This document shows positions 53,216 through 61,303 of a DNA stretch of 64,000 nt, piece by piece; position 1 is the first letter of the stretch, and each line of letters opens with the position of its first letter. The DNA lies in assembly GCF_024363565.1 (NCBI RefSeq), contig NZ_JAJEKE010000003.1, positions 62,001-126,000 of the forward strand, written 5' to 3'. The notes below the pieces were generated by a model, which was not told the origin of the DNA, ran no database searches, and saw only the letters and a list, made by a program, of their open reading frames with translations. Position numbers and translations under genes: made by a program. The stretch comes from Lutispora saccharofermentans (GTDB lineage Bacteria; Bacillota; Clostridia; Lutisporales; Lutisporaceae).

Positions 53216-53245
53216 AAAACTTTTTTACACAGTAGGGAGTCAATA
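53216..53245 (+). promoter_or_regulatory. Possible ECF-type autoregulatory promoter
   Basis: AAAACTTTTTT is followed after about 15 bases by GGGAGTC. The pair resembles ECF -35 (AAC) and -10 (GTC) elements. A palindrome AAGATGCGCATCTT at ~53262-53275 lies between it and the sigma gene. This is weak evidence. Confidence 0.3.
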
Positions 53246-53292
53246 AGATGTAGACAATAAGATGCGCATCTTAGAAAGGAGACCTTCATTTT

Positions 53293-53784
53293 ATGGGGCA
53301 TAAGTTACTGGATAAACTCCTGAAGGAAAATATCATAGACAACAAAGAAAAATACTACAGGCTGGCCTTTAGCTATGTTAAAAACGCCGATGATGCCTTG
53401 GATATTTTGCAGGAGTCTATATACAAGGCTTTCACCGGTATTGGCAAAATTCAAAACCCTGAATACATCAAGACCTGGTTTTATAGGATCGTAGTCAATA
53501 CCTCCATAGATTTTCTGCGTAAAAACAAAAAAGCTGTTGCAGTAGATTCAGATATTCTAGAAAGCCATATAAAGGCTGAAGAGGATTTATATGAGGACAT
53601 AGATTTACATAGGGCTATAGAAACACTTAAGCCGGATTATAAAAGCATAATAATCCTCAGATATTTTGAGGATTTAAAGATTGAAGAAGTAGCAGAAATA
53701 TTAGGTGAAAATGTAAACACGATAAAAACTCGATTATACAGGGCTCTCAAGCTTTTAAGAGTTCAAATGGAAGAAAACATCTAG
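53293..53784 (+). CDS. ECF sigma factor, SigV-like
   Basis: The 163-residue protein has sigma region 2 (YRLAFSYVKNADDALDILQESIYKAF) and region 4 (LKPDYKSIIILRYFEDLKIEEVAEILGENVNTIKTRLYRALKLL, quoted in part), with nothing between but a short linker. The RsiV-like gene ten bases downstream suggests the SigV type, which in Bacillus and Enterococcus answers lysozyme. GAAAGGAGA precedes the ATG. The nearby convergent genes for a SEDS protein and a cis-prenyltransferase would fit a cell-envelope response, although their link is only positional. Confidence 0.92.
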   Translation: MGHKLLDKLLKENIIDNKEKYYRLAFSYVKNADDALDILQESIYKAFTGIGKIQNPEYIKTWFYRIVVNTSIDFLRKNKKAVAVDSDILESHIKAEEDLYEDIDLHRAIETLKPDYKSIIILRYFEDLKIEEVAEILGENVNTIKTRLYRALKLLRVQMEENI

Positions 53785-53794
53785 GAGGGATTAT

Positions 53795-54677
53795 ATGTCT
53801 AAATCTGATATGGAAAGGCTGAAAGAGGAATACATGAATATTGAAATACCAAAGGAGTTGGATTTTATGGTGAAAAAGGCAATAAAGGATGGATTAAAAA
53901 AGAATTACAAAAAAAATAGATATAAATGGATGGCTGGCGCTGCAGCTTCAGCGGTTATATTTACTGCAAGCCTGAATGCAAGCCCTGCCTTTGCCAATGC
54001 ATTATCCGGAGTCCCTGTTGTCGGCAATATAGTTAAGGTTCTCACCTTCAGAGAATACAAGCTTCAGGAGGATACCTACAACGCGGATATAAAAGTCCCC
54101 GCTATAGAAGGCCTGGAGGATGAAAAGCTGCAGAGCAGCCTTAATGAAAAGTATCTGGAAGAGAATAAGAAGCTATATGAAGATTTTACAGCAGAAATAG
54201 AAGAACTAAAGAAAAACGGAGGAGGCCATATGGGAGTAGACTCCGGTTACCAGATAAAGACCGATAACGAAAGGATTCTTGCCATAGGAAGATATGTGGT
54301 AAACACGGTAGGGTCTTCATCCACCGTCTTCAAATATGACACTATAGATAAGAAAAATCAGATACTTATCACATTGCCGTCCCTGTTTAAGGATGAAAGC
54401 TATGTGGATATCATCAGTGAAAACATTAAAATCCAGATGAGGGAGCAGATGAAAGAAGACGAAGGAAAGACCTATTGGGTATCCGATGCAGGTATGGAAA
54501 ATCCTATAGAGCCCTTTGAAAGGATTTCTAATGAGCAAAGCTTTTATATAAATGATGACAGCAAGCTGGTGATTTCCTTTGACAAGTATGAGGTGGCTCC
54601 GGGATACATGGGTGTCATAGAATTTGTAATACCCACCGAAGCGATAAAGGATATATTGGCAGGAGATGAATATATAA

Positions 54678-54682
<5 letters not shown>
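53795..54682 (+). CDS. rsiV: RsiV-like anti-sigma factor (DUF3298 domain)
   Basis: Residues 1-45 are a charged cytoplasmic sigma-binding part and ~46-68 a membrane helix (WMAGAAASAVIFTASLNASPAFA). The outside part has a DUF4179/DUF4163-like stretch, then a DUF3298 domain (FKDESYVDIISENIKIQM; FERISNEQSFYINDDSKLVISFDKYEVAPGYMG). RsiV of Bacillus binds lysozyme directly and is then cleaved to free SigV. Here the DUF3298 ending (YEVAPGYMGVIEFVIP) is well preserved, so the same trigger is possible. AGGAGGG precedes the ATG. Confidence 0.88.
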
Positions 54683-54830
<148 letters not shown>

Positions 54831-54831
54831 A

Positions 54832-55473
54832 TTATCCTCCAAGGGTTATATCCTGATGATCATACCACTCTAATGCGTTCCAGAAATGCTCGGGCTTAAA
54901 ATCCGGCCAATAATCATCGATGACATAAAAATCCGAGTAAATGGACTGGACAGGCAAGAATCCGCTGAGCCTACGCCTTCCTCCCCAGCGTATGATCAAA
55001 TCTACCCTTGATATATCTTTGGATTTTATATAATCATTTATATTTTTTTTAGTGTTCTTGGCCATCTTCAGGTAGTTCAAATCCCATTCCCAGCCGTAGT
55101 TCACCAGGAAATTGACTTTCATTCCGCCGGTGCCGAAGGTTTTTCTTATAGTATAGGGAAGCAATTCTTCGGGAAACATGGGAGAGTCGCTATTGCCGAT
55201 AACCAGCAAATCTGCATCCTCTTTTGAGAGCATCTCTACAGCATGTATGCATGCACCGCTAAAGGCTTTCCGCTGCTCTGCCGGCCTTTTGGTATTATCC
55301 ACAGTAAAGCCGTAATAGGTCAATTCCTTTACGCCTGACTGCTGACACAGCTTAAAAAGCTCCAGTCCCGGACCGGTTCCTATCATATATCCCTTTTCCT
55401 TGGACATTCCCTTTGATTCCGCCCATCTTCTGTTTCCATCGGGTATTATGCCTATATGCTCAGGTATTCTCAA
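54832..55473 (-). CDS. Short cis-prenyltransferase (undecaprenyl diphosphate synthase family), non-standard
   Basis: The 213-residue protein has the family's catalytic opening as HIGIIPDGNRRWAES (usual form M-D-G-N-G-R-W-A; Asp12 kept). YYGFTVDNTKRP corresponds to the S-x-E-N-W-x-R-P region. The diphosphate motif is RWGGRRRLSGFLPVQSIYSDFYV (quoted in part), where UppS has RTGGE-R-SNFL-WQ. It is ~30 residues shorter than housekeeping UppS and has lost the Glu in the 'GGE' motif, so its product or role may differ. The start is TTG 55473 behind GAGGTGA. It is the last gene of the padR-SEDS operon. Confidence 0.85.
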   Translation of the reverse strand: MRIPEHIGIIPDGNRRWAESKGMSKEKGYMIGTGPGLELFKLCQQSGVKELTYYGFTVDNTKRPAEQRKAFSGACIHAVEMLSKEDADLLVIGNSDSPMFPEELLPYTIRKTFGTGGMKVNFLVNYGWEWDLNYLKMAKNTKKNINDYIKSKDISRVDLIIRWGGRRRLSGFLPVQSIYSDFYVIDDYWPDFKPEHFWNALEWYDHQDITLGG

Positions 55474-55523
55474 ATCAAATCACCTCAAGCATATTATTTG
55501 CCCGAAATCAATAACTAATCCTT

Positions 55524-56906
55524 TTATTTTTGCTTCTTGATCCCTAAATCGATTATAAGCTTTCCGTCTGCCAAGGTGAATATTTGGCTGCTGCATGCAC
55601 CGCTTTTTAACACATCCTTGACCAGGTTCGTTCTCCTATATGCGGACAGCAATAGCCCCGTGAGCATCATATTTACTGTAAAACCTGTGCCCCCATAGGA
55701 AACGAAAGGAAGGATGCCATCCATGACTATGACACCGGTATTGGAGAGTACATAAAAGACAATTTGTCCTGTAATAGCTATACAACAGGAAAGGGAAAGC
55801 AAAAATCCAAATGCATTTTTCTGCTTGGCTGCTACACCAAACATGCGTATGATCAGGAGGAGCATCACTGCAATTATGGCTAATCCTGCTATATAGCCTA
55901 AGCTTGAGAAAACATAAGTAAGAGTGAAATCTGTTTGCCAGCCCGGCAGCAGCCTATGGATATCCATTCCGGCCATATCTCCATCCAGCACAGCCTTGCC
56001 TAAAGGTCGGGAAGAAGAGATCAACCTTTTTACCATGAGATGCTGATAACCATAGCCATTGGGATCAGCCTCAGGATGCATCATAAAGCTGAATCTCCTT
56101 GCAAGAGGGCCATATAGTGCTGATATACATGCAACAGTGACCGCTAAGGTTGGAATATACACAATAGCAAGGCCCGCTCTTTTGCTACCGCCAAAATAAC
56201 CCCTGTTTATTGCCGAAGTTAAGATGACCAGGCAGCCGATAGTGAGAAATAAAAGACCGGAAAAGGTCGGAGCCAGAAGGCACATGATTGCACCGCCTGT
56301 ATAAAAAATGCCTGAAATGATAATTCCGAAATATCCTTTATTTCTGAGGCCATATATCACTCCCGAAAAAGCAGGCATAAAAAGCAGGGCATAGTAGTAA
56401 ATATGCCTGTATGCTCCATGAATCCTGGCAAGAATAAAGAAGCCTAAAATTGCAGCAGCCATAAGAGAGAAATATACAAGCTTTGAATAGCGTCCGATAA
56501 GCATATAATCAAAAAAGTATGTAAAAACAAAAGCTGCTATGCCCAAGGGGGCGTATATAAGAAAATTTGAAAATGCTTGGGCATTATTCGGGGAAACGGC
56601 CGATAAGAAAAACTGTACAAATCCTCCGATTCCGGTCAGCACCAGTACTAATGCGAGTATTGACCATTCGATTTTCGGGCTATGTGCCTGATTCAGCTGC
56701 CGGCCTATCAATACCGGATCTCCCATTTGCTGCAACGCTTTTAGCGAAGCATTTTCAGCATCCATACCTTCAGAAATATACTCATCCTTTAAGCAGGCTA
56801 TATGATCTGAAAGCTCATCTTTTATGCTGCTGTGTACAGTTTTGAAGCGAACCTGACCGCAAACCGCATCTAAAAAATCTTCCATGCTTCTGTCATATGG
56901 TTGCAT
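55524..56906 (-). CDS. FtsW/RodA/SpoVE (SEDS) family protein with N-terminal permease-prefix domain
   Basis: Residues ~1-75 are soluble and helical (MEDFLDAVCGQVRFK, IKDELSDHIACLKDEY, ALQQMGDPVLIGRQLNQAH), the 'permease prefix' type also found before PadR-controlled permeases. Residues ~80-445 have about ten helices with SEDS endings (GQIVFYVLSNTGVIVMDGILPFVSYGGTGFTVNMMLTG, quoted in part). The Pro-Phe-Val-Ser-Tyr-Gly-Gly core is intact, so transferase activity is possible. AGGAGGG lies seven bases before ATG 56906, which overlaps the padR stop by 14 bp. No class B PBP is nearby. Confidence 0.9.
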   Translation of the reverse strand: MQPYDRSMEDFLDAVCGQVRFKTVHSSIKDELSDHIACLKDEYISEGMDAENASLKALQQMGDPVLIGRQLNQAHSPKIEWSILALVLVLTGIGGFVQFFLSAVSPNNAQAFSNFLIYAPLGIAAFVFTYFFDYMLIGRYSKLVYFSLMAAAILGFFILARIHGAYRHIYYYALLFMPAFSGVIYGLRNKGYFGIIISGIFYTGGAIMCLLAPTFSGLLFLTIGCLVILTSAINRGYFGGSKRAGLAIVYIPTLAVTVACISALYGPLARRFSFMMHPEADPNGYGYQHLMVKRLISSSRPLGKAVLDGDMAGMDIHRLLPGWQTDFTLTYVFSSLGYIAGLAIIAVMLLLIIRMFGVAAKQKNAFGFLLSLSCCIAITGQIVFYVLSNTGVIVMDGILPFVSYGGTGFTVNMMLTGLLLSAYRRTNLVKDVLKSGACSSQIFTLADGKLIIDLGIKKQK

Positions 56907-57246
56907 AGTTCAGCCCTCCTAAAACCTTATTCACTGCCGAAGCATAAGCTTCCCACTCAGCTTTTTTCTCTTGAAGCAACTTATGTCCTGACACCGTAAG
57001 GTGGTAGTATTTTCTGGGCCTTGCAGTATCTGTCTCAGTATCGTAGGACTCTATAATACCCTGCTGCTCTAAAGCATGGAGTATAGGATACAAGGTGCCT
57101 GCCTTCAGTGCAAAGATATTCTGGGAGCGCTTATCCAATTCCTCAATCATTTGATATCCGTACATATCCTCGTTCTGGAGCAAACCAAGTATCAACATGG
57201 TTGTATTGCCCGATACAAGGCTTTTGGAAGCTTTCATAAAAATCAC
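56893..57246 (-). CDS. PadR-family transcriptional regulator
   Basis: The 117-residue winged-helix protein has GNTTMLILGLLQNEDMYGYQMIEEL, the wing FALKAGTLYPILHALEQQGIIES and the C-terminal helix HKLLQEKKAEWEAYASAVNKVL. Its stop overlaps the SEDS gene start, so it heads that operon and probably represses it. A perfect 45-bp palindrome begins 13 bp upstream of its ATG. The inducer is unknown; PadR proteins often respond to phenolic or envelope-active compounds. Confidence 0.93.
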   Translation of the reverse strand: MIFMKASKSLVSGNTTMLILGLLQNEDMYGYQMIEELDKRSQNIFALKAGTLYPILHALEQQGIIESYDTETDTARPRKYYHLTVSGHKLLQEKKAEWEAYASAVNKVLGGLNYATI

Positions 57247-57259
57247 ATCCTAAAAAATA

Positions 57260-57304
57260 ATATATCGATAATCTATATATACTATATATAGATTATCGAT
57301 ATAT
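57260..57304. promoter_or_regulatory. Perfect 45-bp palindrome upstream of padR (probable operator)
   Basis: The 22 bases 57260-57281 (containing ATATCGATAATCTATATA) are the exact reverse complement of 57283-57304, with a single C at the centre. Position directly before the padR ATG, in its promoter, makes it the likely PadR-binding site. It also lies only ~20 bp from the 3' end of the next gene on the same strand. Confidence 0.8.
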
Positions 57305-57322
57305 GTCAATACATTTCTAAGA

Positions 57323-58210
57323 CTAATATATTTCTACTCTCCCATATTCAAAATTATCCGGAGCACGGCCTATGCGTCCGCCTTCCTCTACAGTCCATCC
57401 ATCCATATGGCACTTGTAATTGAAGCCTCCGTCATCTTTGGCTGTGGCATAGATGACTATGCTGTCGCCAACCTTGCATGGAATCTTGTAATTTGAAAAC
57501 ATTATATGATATCTGCCGTATTCAGGACTATCCTTCCACTCCATTGGTATTGTGTCAATAAGATTGCCGTTCAGCTCTATGTTGAGAACTGCTTCTTTTA
57601 ACACAGGTGCGTTGCCTTCGCTCTTGAAGTGTTGGACCAATTCGAAACCATGGCTCATGACAATCCCTTCACTGCCAAATCTCATAGATCCCCCCAGAGG
57701 ACGAGCTTCTATCTGAGCGGCAAACTTCTCAGCAATCGGATAGATGCTTTCCAGCTTTTCTGTTTTTTTGCTCTTACCATCATCGATCACCAAGTCCAGA
57801 TCTGCTGTATCAAATATTGACACATTCACCTTTGCAGTAAAAGTTACACCGTCCGCTGTTTCCGCAGGGATGAGCTGAGGGCTGTCTTTACCGGCCTTTA
57901 AAAGGAAGAAAAGCTTTTCATCTTGATTATAAACTTTGGGCTTTACACTAAGCATATAATCAGCCTTTTTGTCCTTATGGTCCATATATTCATATTTAAA
58001 TTCATTTACCAGGCTGGCCTCTTTTTTCAGCATCTCGTCTATTCTATACATGCTGCTGGATACGGTGTTTTGTACGGAATGACTGATAGAGTTTACGTTA
58101 TTTTGCAAGCTTTGGATTTGATTTTTCATTGCCATTAAATCCAAAGCCGTCTTAGCATTGAGCAGCAATGATGCTATGAGCACTGCTGCTGCCCATTTTG
58201 GCAGTTTCAC
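57323..58210 (-). CDS. Membrane-anchored protein of unknown function with an extracytoplasmic beta-rich part
   Basis: I do not recognise a family. The start is GTG 58210, eight bases after AAAGGAGG; the frame is open to 58264. A single helix (KWAAAVLIASLLLNAKTALDLMA) anchors it. A coiled-coil stretch follows (MKNQIQSLQNNVNSISHSVQNTVSSSM, quoted in part), then about 200 residues of beta-rich sequence with repeats of charged strands (LFFLLKAGKDSPQLIPAETADGV; IVIYATAKDDGG). The domain is probably outside the cell. It lies upstream of padR on the same strand but is separated by the palindrome, so it is a separate unit. Confidence 0.75.
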   Translation of the reverse strand: MKLPKWAAAVLIASLLLNAKTALDLMAMKNQIQSLQNNVNSISHSVQNTVSSSMYRIDEMLKKEASLVNEFKYEYMDHKDKKADYMLSVKPKVYNQDEKLFFLLKAGKDSPQLIPAETADGVTFTAKVNVSIFDTADLDLVIDDGKSKKTEKLESIYPIAEKFAAQIEARPLGGSMRFGSEGIVMSHGFELVQHFKSEGNAPVLKEAVLNIELNGNLIDTIPMEWKDSPEYGRYHIMFSNYKIPCKVGDSIVIYATAKDDGGFNYKCHMDGWTVEEGGRIGRAPDNFEYGRVEIY

Positions 58211-58415
58211 AATGTTGACCTCCTTTATCAAGCAATTTATTCGATTTTCAAGAACAGTTCGCACACAGGGCAGTTCGCATCAGCAGGAGATACGCTTGTG
58301 TATATTTAGACGTTAATAATAGCATATTTTCCTCTCGCTTACATTATAACATCAAATTAAAAAAAGTTTCTTTGTGAAAAATCTAGATAAATCGCACTAA
58401 ATATTTTACAAAACT

Positions 58416-58497
58416 GTCATTCTGAACGGAACAAAGTGGAGTGAAGAATCTGGCTAAGATTCTTCGCATACGCTCAGAATGACGGCATATGCCTTTT
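58416..58497. repeat. Family D (CATTCTGA) repeat, copy 3
   Basis: GTCATTCTGAACGG...GTGAAGAATCTGG pairs with AAGATTCTTCGC...CTCAGAATGAC. It ends GGCATATGCC, the same flank as the copy at 21331. Confidence 0.8.
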
Positions 58498-58603
58498 TAA
58501 AACTACAAATGCATTTAATGCGTTATATCTATAAACATTAATGCGGATAAAAAGGGCATATTATTTTTGCATGGAACTTTTAAAATAGGGAGGCGTCTAA
58601 TTA

Positions 58604-58651
58604 AACGAGATTTCATTCAGTGAGGGATAAAAGTCCACCGCTGAATGTTAG
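58604..58651 (+). repeat. Family C hairpin, copy 3
   Basis: AACGAGATTTCATTCAG...CTGAATGTTAG, with an imperfect inner stem. The flanking AAC and GTT bases extend the inverted repeat. Confidence 0.75.
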
Positions 58652-58659
58652 TTTAATCT

Positions 58660-58787
58660 GTTGTGCTACTGATAAAAGAGTGCATTGTGAAGGAGCTTAG
58701 AGTTTGTTAGTTTTGACGCAACCCTATACAAGCTTACAAAGTCTTAACTCTGGAGCATTTGCAATCGTTATCAGCTAGCATAACGAG
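58660..58787 (+). repeat. Family B element, copy 2
   Basis: It begins GTTGTGCTACTGATAA and ends TTATCAGCTAGCATAAC. It contains the fuller internal block GCAACCCTATACAAGCTTAC. It ends 49 bp before the GTG of the next gene, the same distance as the copy before metG. Confidence 0.8.
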
Positions 58788-58836
58788 TTAGTTTAGTGGT
58801 CAATGCGATTATAGATTAACCTTAGGAGGTGTTTAT

Positions 58837-59718
58837 GTGAAAAATAGAAAAATTATCATGATTATAGCAACAGCAGCCGTATTAAGCCTTGCCAGCCTGA
58901 CTTTTGCAGACCCGGTCATAAAATTGGTCTTAAACGGACAGGAATTGAAAACCGATGTTGCACCGATGCCTGCCGATAACAGGGTAATGGTGCCTATGAG
59001 AGTTATATCCGAAGCCCTTGGAGCAAATATAGATTGGGATGCTAAGACCAATTCCGTCATCATAGATTCAAGCGCATTGGAAGCACAGAAAATGCGCATA
59101 AATCTTTTGGAGCAGGCTCTGGAACCTAAAACCCAGCTCGATGCCATCAATTCATATGCAGAGGCTGTAAAGATGAGAAACGGGGCATGGCAGTACGCCA
59201 TTATGTCACCGGAGCTTAAGAAAGAGAATTATGAAGGTTTTGTATCATTCAACTGGGTAACAGGAGCATCAAGTCCCTGGATTGAAAGCTACGAAATAAA
59301 AGAGCAGTATAAATCCAATGAAGCATACAGATATGAAGTGGAATTCACCTATACAGATTCGACAAACTCAAAATTTACACAAAAAGTATATGTCACTGTG
59401 AAGGAGTTTGACGGGACCTGGCTGGTTTCTGCTATTGAAGGTGTTGACGTAAAGGGCAAAATCACAAAGTTGACTTATGAAGGCAAAAAGCTCAAGAGCA
59501 TATTTGTAGAAGCCGATAAACCTCAAGTTGGCACCTACGATAAAGCTACTGTGCTGATAGGAGAGAACACTAAAATATATAAGGGCTATTCAGACGTAGA
59601 ACTTAAGCCTACTGACCTGAAAGAGGGAATGCAGGTTGAAGTGGACTTTGTTGACGGTCCTATGATAATGATTTATCCGCCCCAGGCTGAGGCAAAGACA
59701 ATAAGAGTAATCGAATAA
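58837..59718 (+). CDS. Stalk-domain (copper amine oxidase N-terminal domain) secreted protein
   Basis: A signal peptide (KIIMIIATAAVLSLASLTFA) precedes a stalk domain typical of Clostridia: VLNGQELKTDVAPMPADNRVMVPMRVISEALGANIDW and SVIID (quoted in part). Residues ~95-210 contain a module resembling NTF2-like fold strands (YEVEFTYTDSTNSKFTQKVYVTVKEFDGTWLVSAIEGV, quoted in part). The last ~80 residues form a small beta domain (LIGENTKIYKGYSDVELKPTDL). No enzyme motif is seen, so it is probably a wall-associated structural or ligand-binding protein. The start is GTG 58837, seven bases after GGAGG. Confidence 0.88.
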   Translation: MKNRKIIMIIATAAVLSLASLTFADPVIKLVLNGQELKTDVAPMPADNRVMVPMRVISEALGANIDWDAKTNSVIIDSSALEAQKMRINLLEQALEPKTQLDAINSYAEAVKMRNGAWQYAIMSPELKKENYEGFVSFNWVTGASSPWIESYEIKEQYKSNEAYRYEVEFTYTDSTNSKFTQKVYVTVKEFDGTWLVSAIEGVDVKGKITKLTYEGKKLKSIFVEADKPQVGTYDKATVLIGENTKIYKGYSDVELKPTDLKEGMQVEVDFVDGPMIMIYPPQAEAKTIRVIE

Positions 59719-59732
59719 GGAGAAGAAATCAA

Positions 59733-59777
59733 AGCCGGTAATGATGAACCTTGATCATCGTTACCGGCTTTTTAAAT
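59733..59777 (+). terminator. Terminator after the stalk-domain gene
   Basis: AAGCCGGTAATGAT pairs with ATCATCGTTACCGGCTT (one bulge), followed by TTT. Confidence 0.85.
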
Positions 59778-59854
59778 ATATATATATGTACATTTTCCCT
59801 TTAGTGGTAATATATATATATACATATATATATCGTTAGTGAGGAGGGGTTAAT

Positions 59855-61303
59855 TTGAGAAAAGAGATTGAAAAGGTGCTGGGCATGCTGAAGGAGAAAG
59901 GGGTAGATTACGGAGACATCAGGGTAGTTGACACCGTCAGGGAATCTATTTCTACCGAGGACATGAAGGTAGAAAGCATCGACAATTCGAGAAGCCGCGG
60001 TGCAGGAATAAGGGTCATCCTGGATGGCTCCTCGGGCTTTGCATGCACCCAGGATCTAGACAAGCTCATGGATACTGCAAATAGCGCGATTGAAATTGCA
60101 AAAGCCGGCAGGATACTTCAGAAAGAAAAGATAGCTTTATCTAAAAAAGAAGCAGTGGTGGATGAATATTCCACCCCTATCGAAATAGATTCTTTTACTG
60201 TATCCAAGGCTGATAAGATCCAACTGCTCCTTAATGCAGAAAGGGCTATGAGGGGAGCAGCAGAATTGAGCAGGACCAAAGCATCCATGGATTTCCAAAG
60301 ACAGGATAAGATATATGCGGACACTGAAGGAAGCTATATAGTCCAAAAATTATATGAATCAGGGGCCGGTATAGAGGCCATCGTAAAGTCGGATGAGGAT
60401 TCTCAGACAAGGACCTATCCAAATTCCTTCAGAGGAAATCATGCCACGGCAGGCTATGAATATGTATTGTCCTTGAATCTGGTAGAGAATGCAGCAGATA
60501 TTGCCGTTGGGGCAAGGAAGCTTATCGATGCTGAGGAATGCCCGTCCGGTTATTATGATATAGTCATTGACGGCTCCCAGCTCGCATTGCAAATACATGA
60601 GAGCATAGGCCATGCTGTTGAGCTGGATAGGATCTTCGGCTCTGAAGCAGCTTTTGCAGGCATGAGCTTTTTGACACCCGATACCATGAATGAAAACTTC
60701 AGGTATGGCTCGGATCATGTGACCGTAGTGGCTGATGCCACCGTGCCAAGGGGGTTGGGAAGCTTTGGCTATGATGATGACGGCATCAAGGGCCAGAGGA
60801 CCGTGATCATAGATAAGGGAATATTGAAGAATTATATCACATCCAGGGATACTGCAGCGAAAATCGGATTGAAGTCAAATGGAACCAATAGGGCGGACGG
60901 GTGGTCAAATATCCCCATCGTGAGAATGACAAACATAAGCCTTTTGCCCGGAAACTATGAGCTTGATGAGCTCATAAAGGGGATAGATAACGGCTTCTAC
61001 TTTTGCACCAATAAAAGCTGGAGCATTGATGATAAAAGGCTTAATTTCCAATTTGCCTGTGAGATAGCTCATGAGATAAAGGACGGAAGGCTGACGGGCA
61101 AAATATACAAGAACCCCATATATACAGGCATAACTCCAAAGTTTTGGGGAAGCTGCGACGGTGTTTGCAATGAAAAACACTGGGTTTTATACGGAACTCC
61201 CAATTGCGGTAAAGGCCAGCCCATGCAGGTAGCCCATGTAGGCCATGGAGCTGCACCCGCAAGATTTAGAAATATTAAGGTAGGTGTCAGGGATGTTGAA
61301 TAA
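59855..61303 (+). CDS. tldD: Metalloprotease TldD
   Basis: The 482-residue protein carries the zinc motif HESIGHAVELD (H-E-x-x-x-H) near residue 248, the defining feature of the catalytic TldD subunit. The stretches GSFGYDDDGIKGQRT and FYFCTNKSWSIDDKRLNFQFA are also typical of TldD. The TldD/TldE pair degrades small peptides and is known for processing microcin and PQQ-like precursors; here its natural substrate is unknown. The start is TTG 59855, behind GAGGAGG. It overlaps the pmbA gene by 11 bp. Confidence 0.93.
   Translation: MRKEIEKVLGMLKEKGVDYGDIRVVDTVRESISTEDMKVESIDNSRSRGAGIRVILDGSSGFACTQDLDKLMDTANSAIEIAKAGRILQKEKIALSKKEAVVDEYSTPIEIDSFTVSKADKIQLLLNAERAMRGAAELSRTKASMDFQRQDKIYADTEGSYIVQKLYESGAGIEAIVKSDEDSQTRTYPNSFRGNHATAGYEYVLSLNLVENAADIAVGARKLIDAEECPSGYYDIVIDGSQLALQIHESIGHAVELDRIFGSEAAFAGMSFLTPDTMNENFRYGSDHVTVVADATVPRGLGSFGYDDDGIKGQRTVIIDKGILKNYITSRDTAAKIGLKSNGTNRADGWSNIPIVRMTNISLLPGNYELDELIKGIDNGFYFCTNKSWSIDDKRLNFQFACEIAHEIKDGRLTGKIYKNPIYTGITPKFWGSCDGVCNEKHWVLYGTPNCGKGQPMQVAHVGHGAAPARFRNIKVGVRDVE

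Larger units (their letters stand above)
58265..58836. other. Repeat-filled intergenic region (families D, C and B)
   Basis: The gap holds a family-D repeat (58416-58497), the word TTTAATGCGTTATATCTATA (58513-58532) related to 39645, a family-C hairpin (58604-58651) and a family-B element (58660-58787). No gene is seen. The promoter of the stalk-domain gene must lie in or between these repeats. Confidence 0.75.

Noticed and set aside
59778..59835. AT-dinucleotide tract considered as a replication-origin-like unwinding element
   Set aside because: It has no DnaA boxes or iterons nearby; it is simply the AT-rich leader between a terminator and the tldD ribosome binding site.
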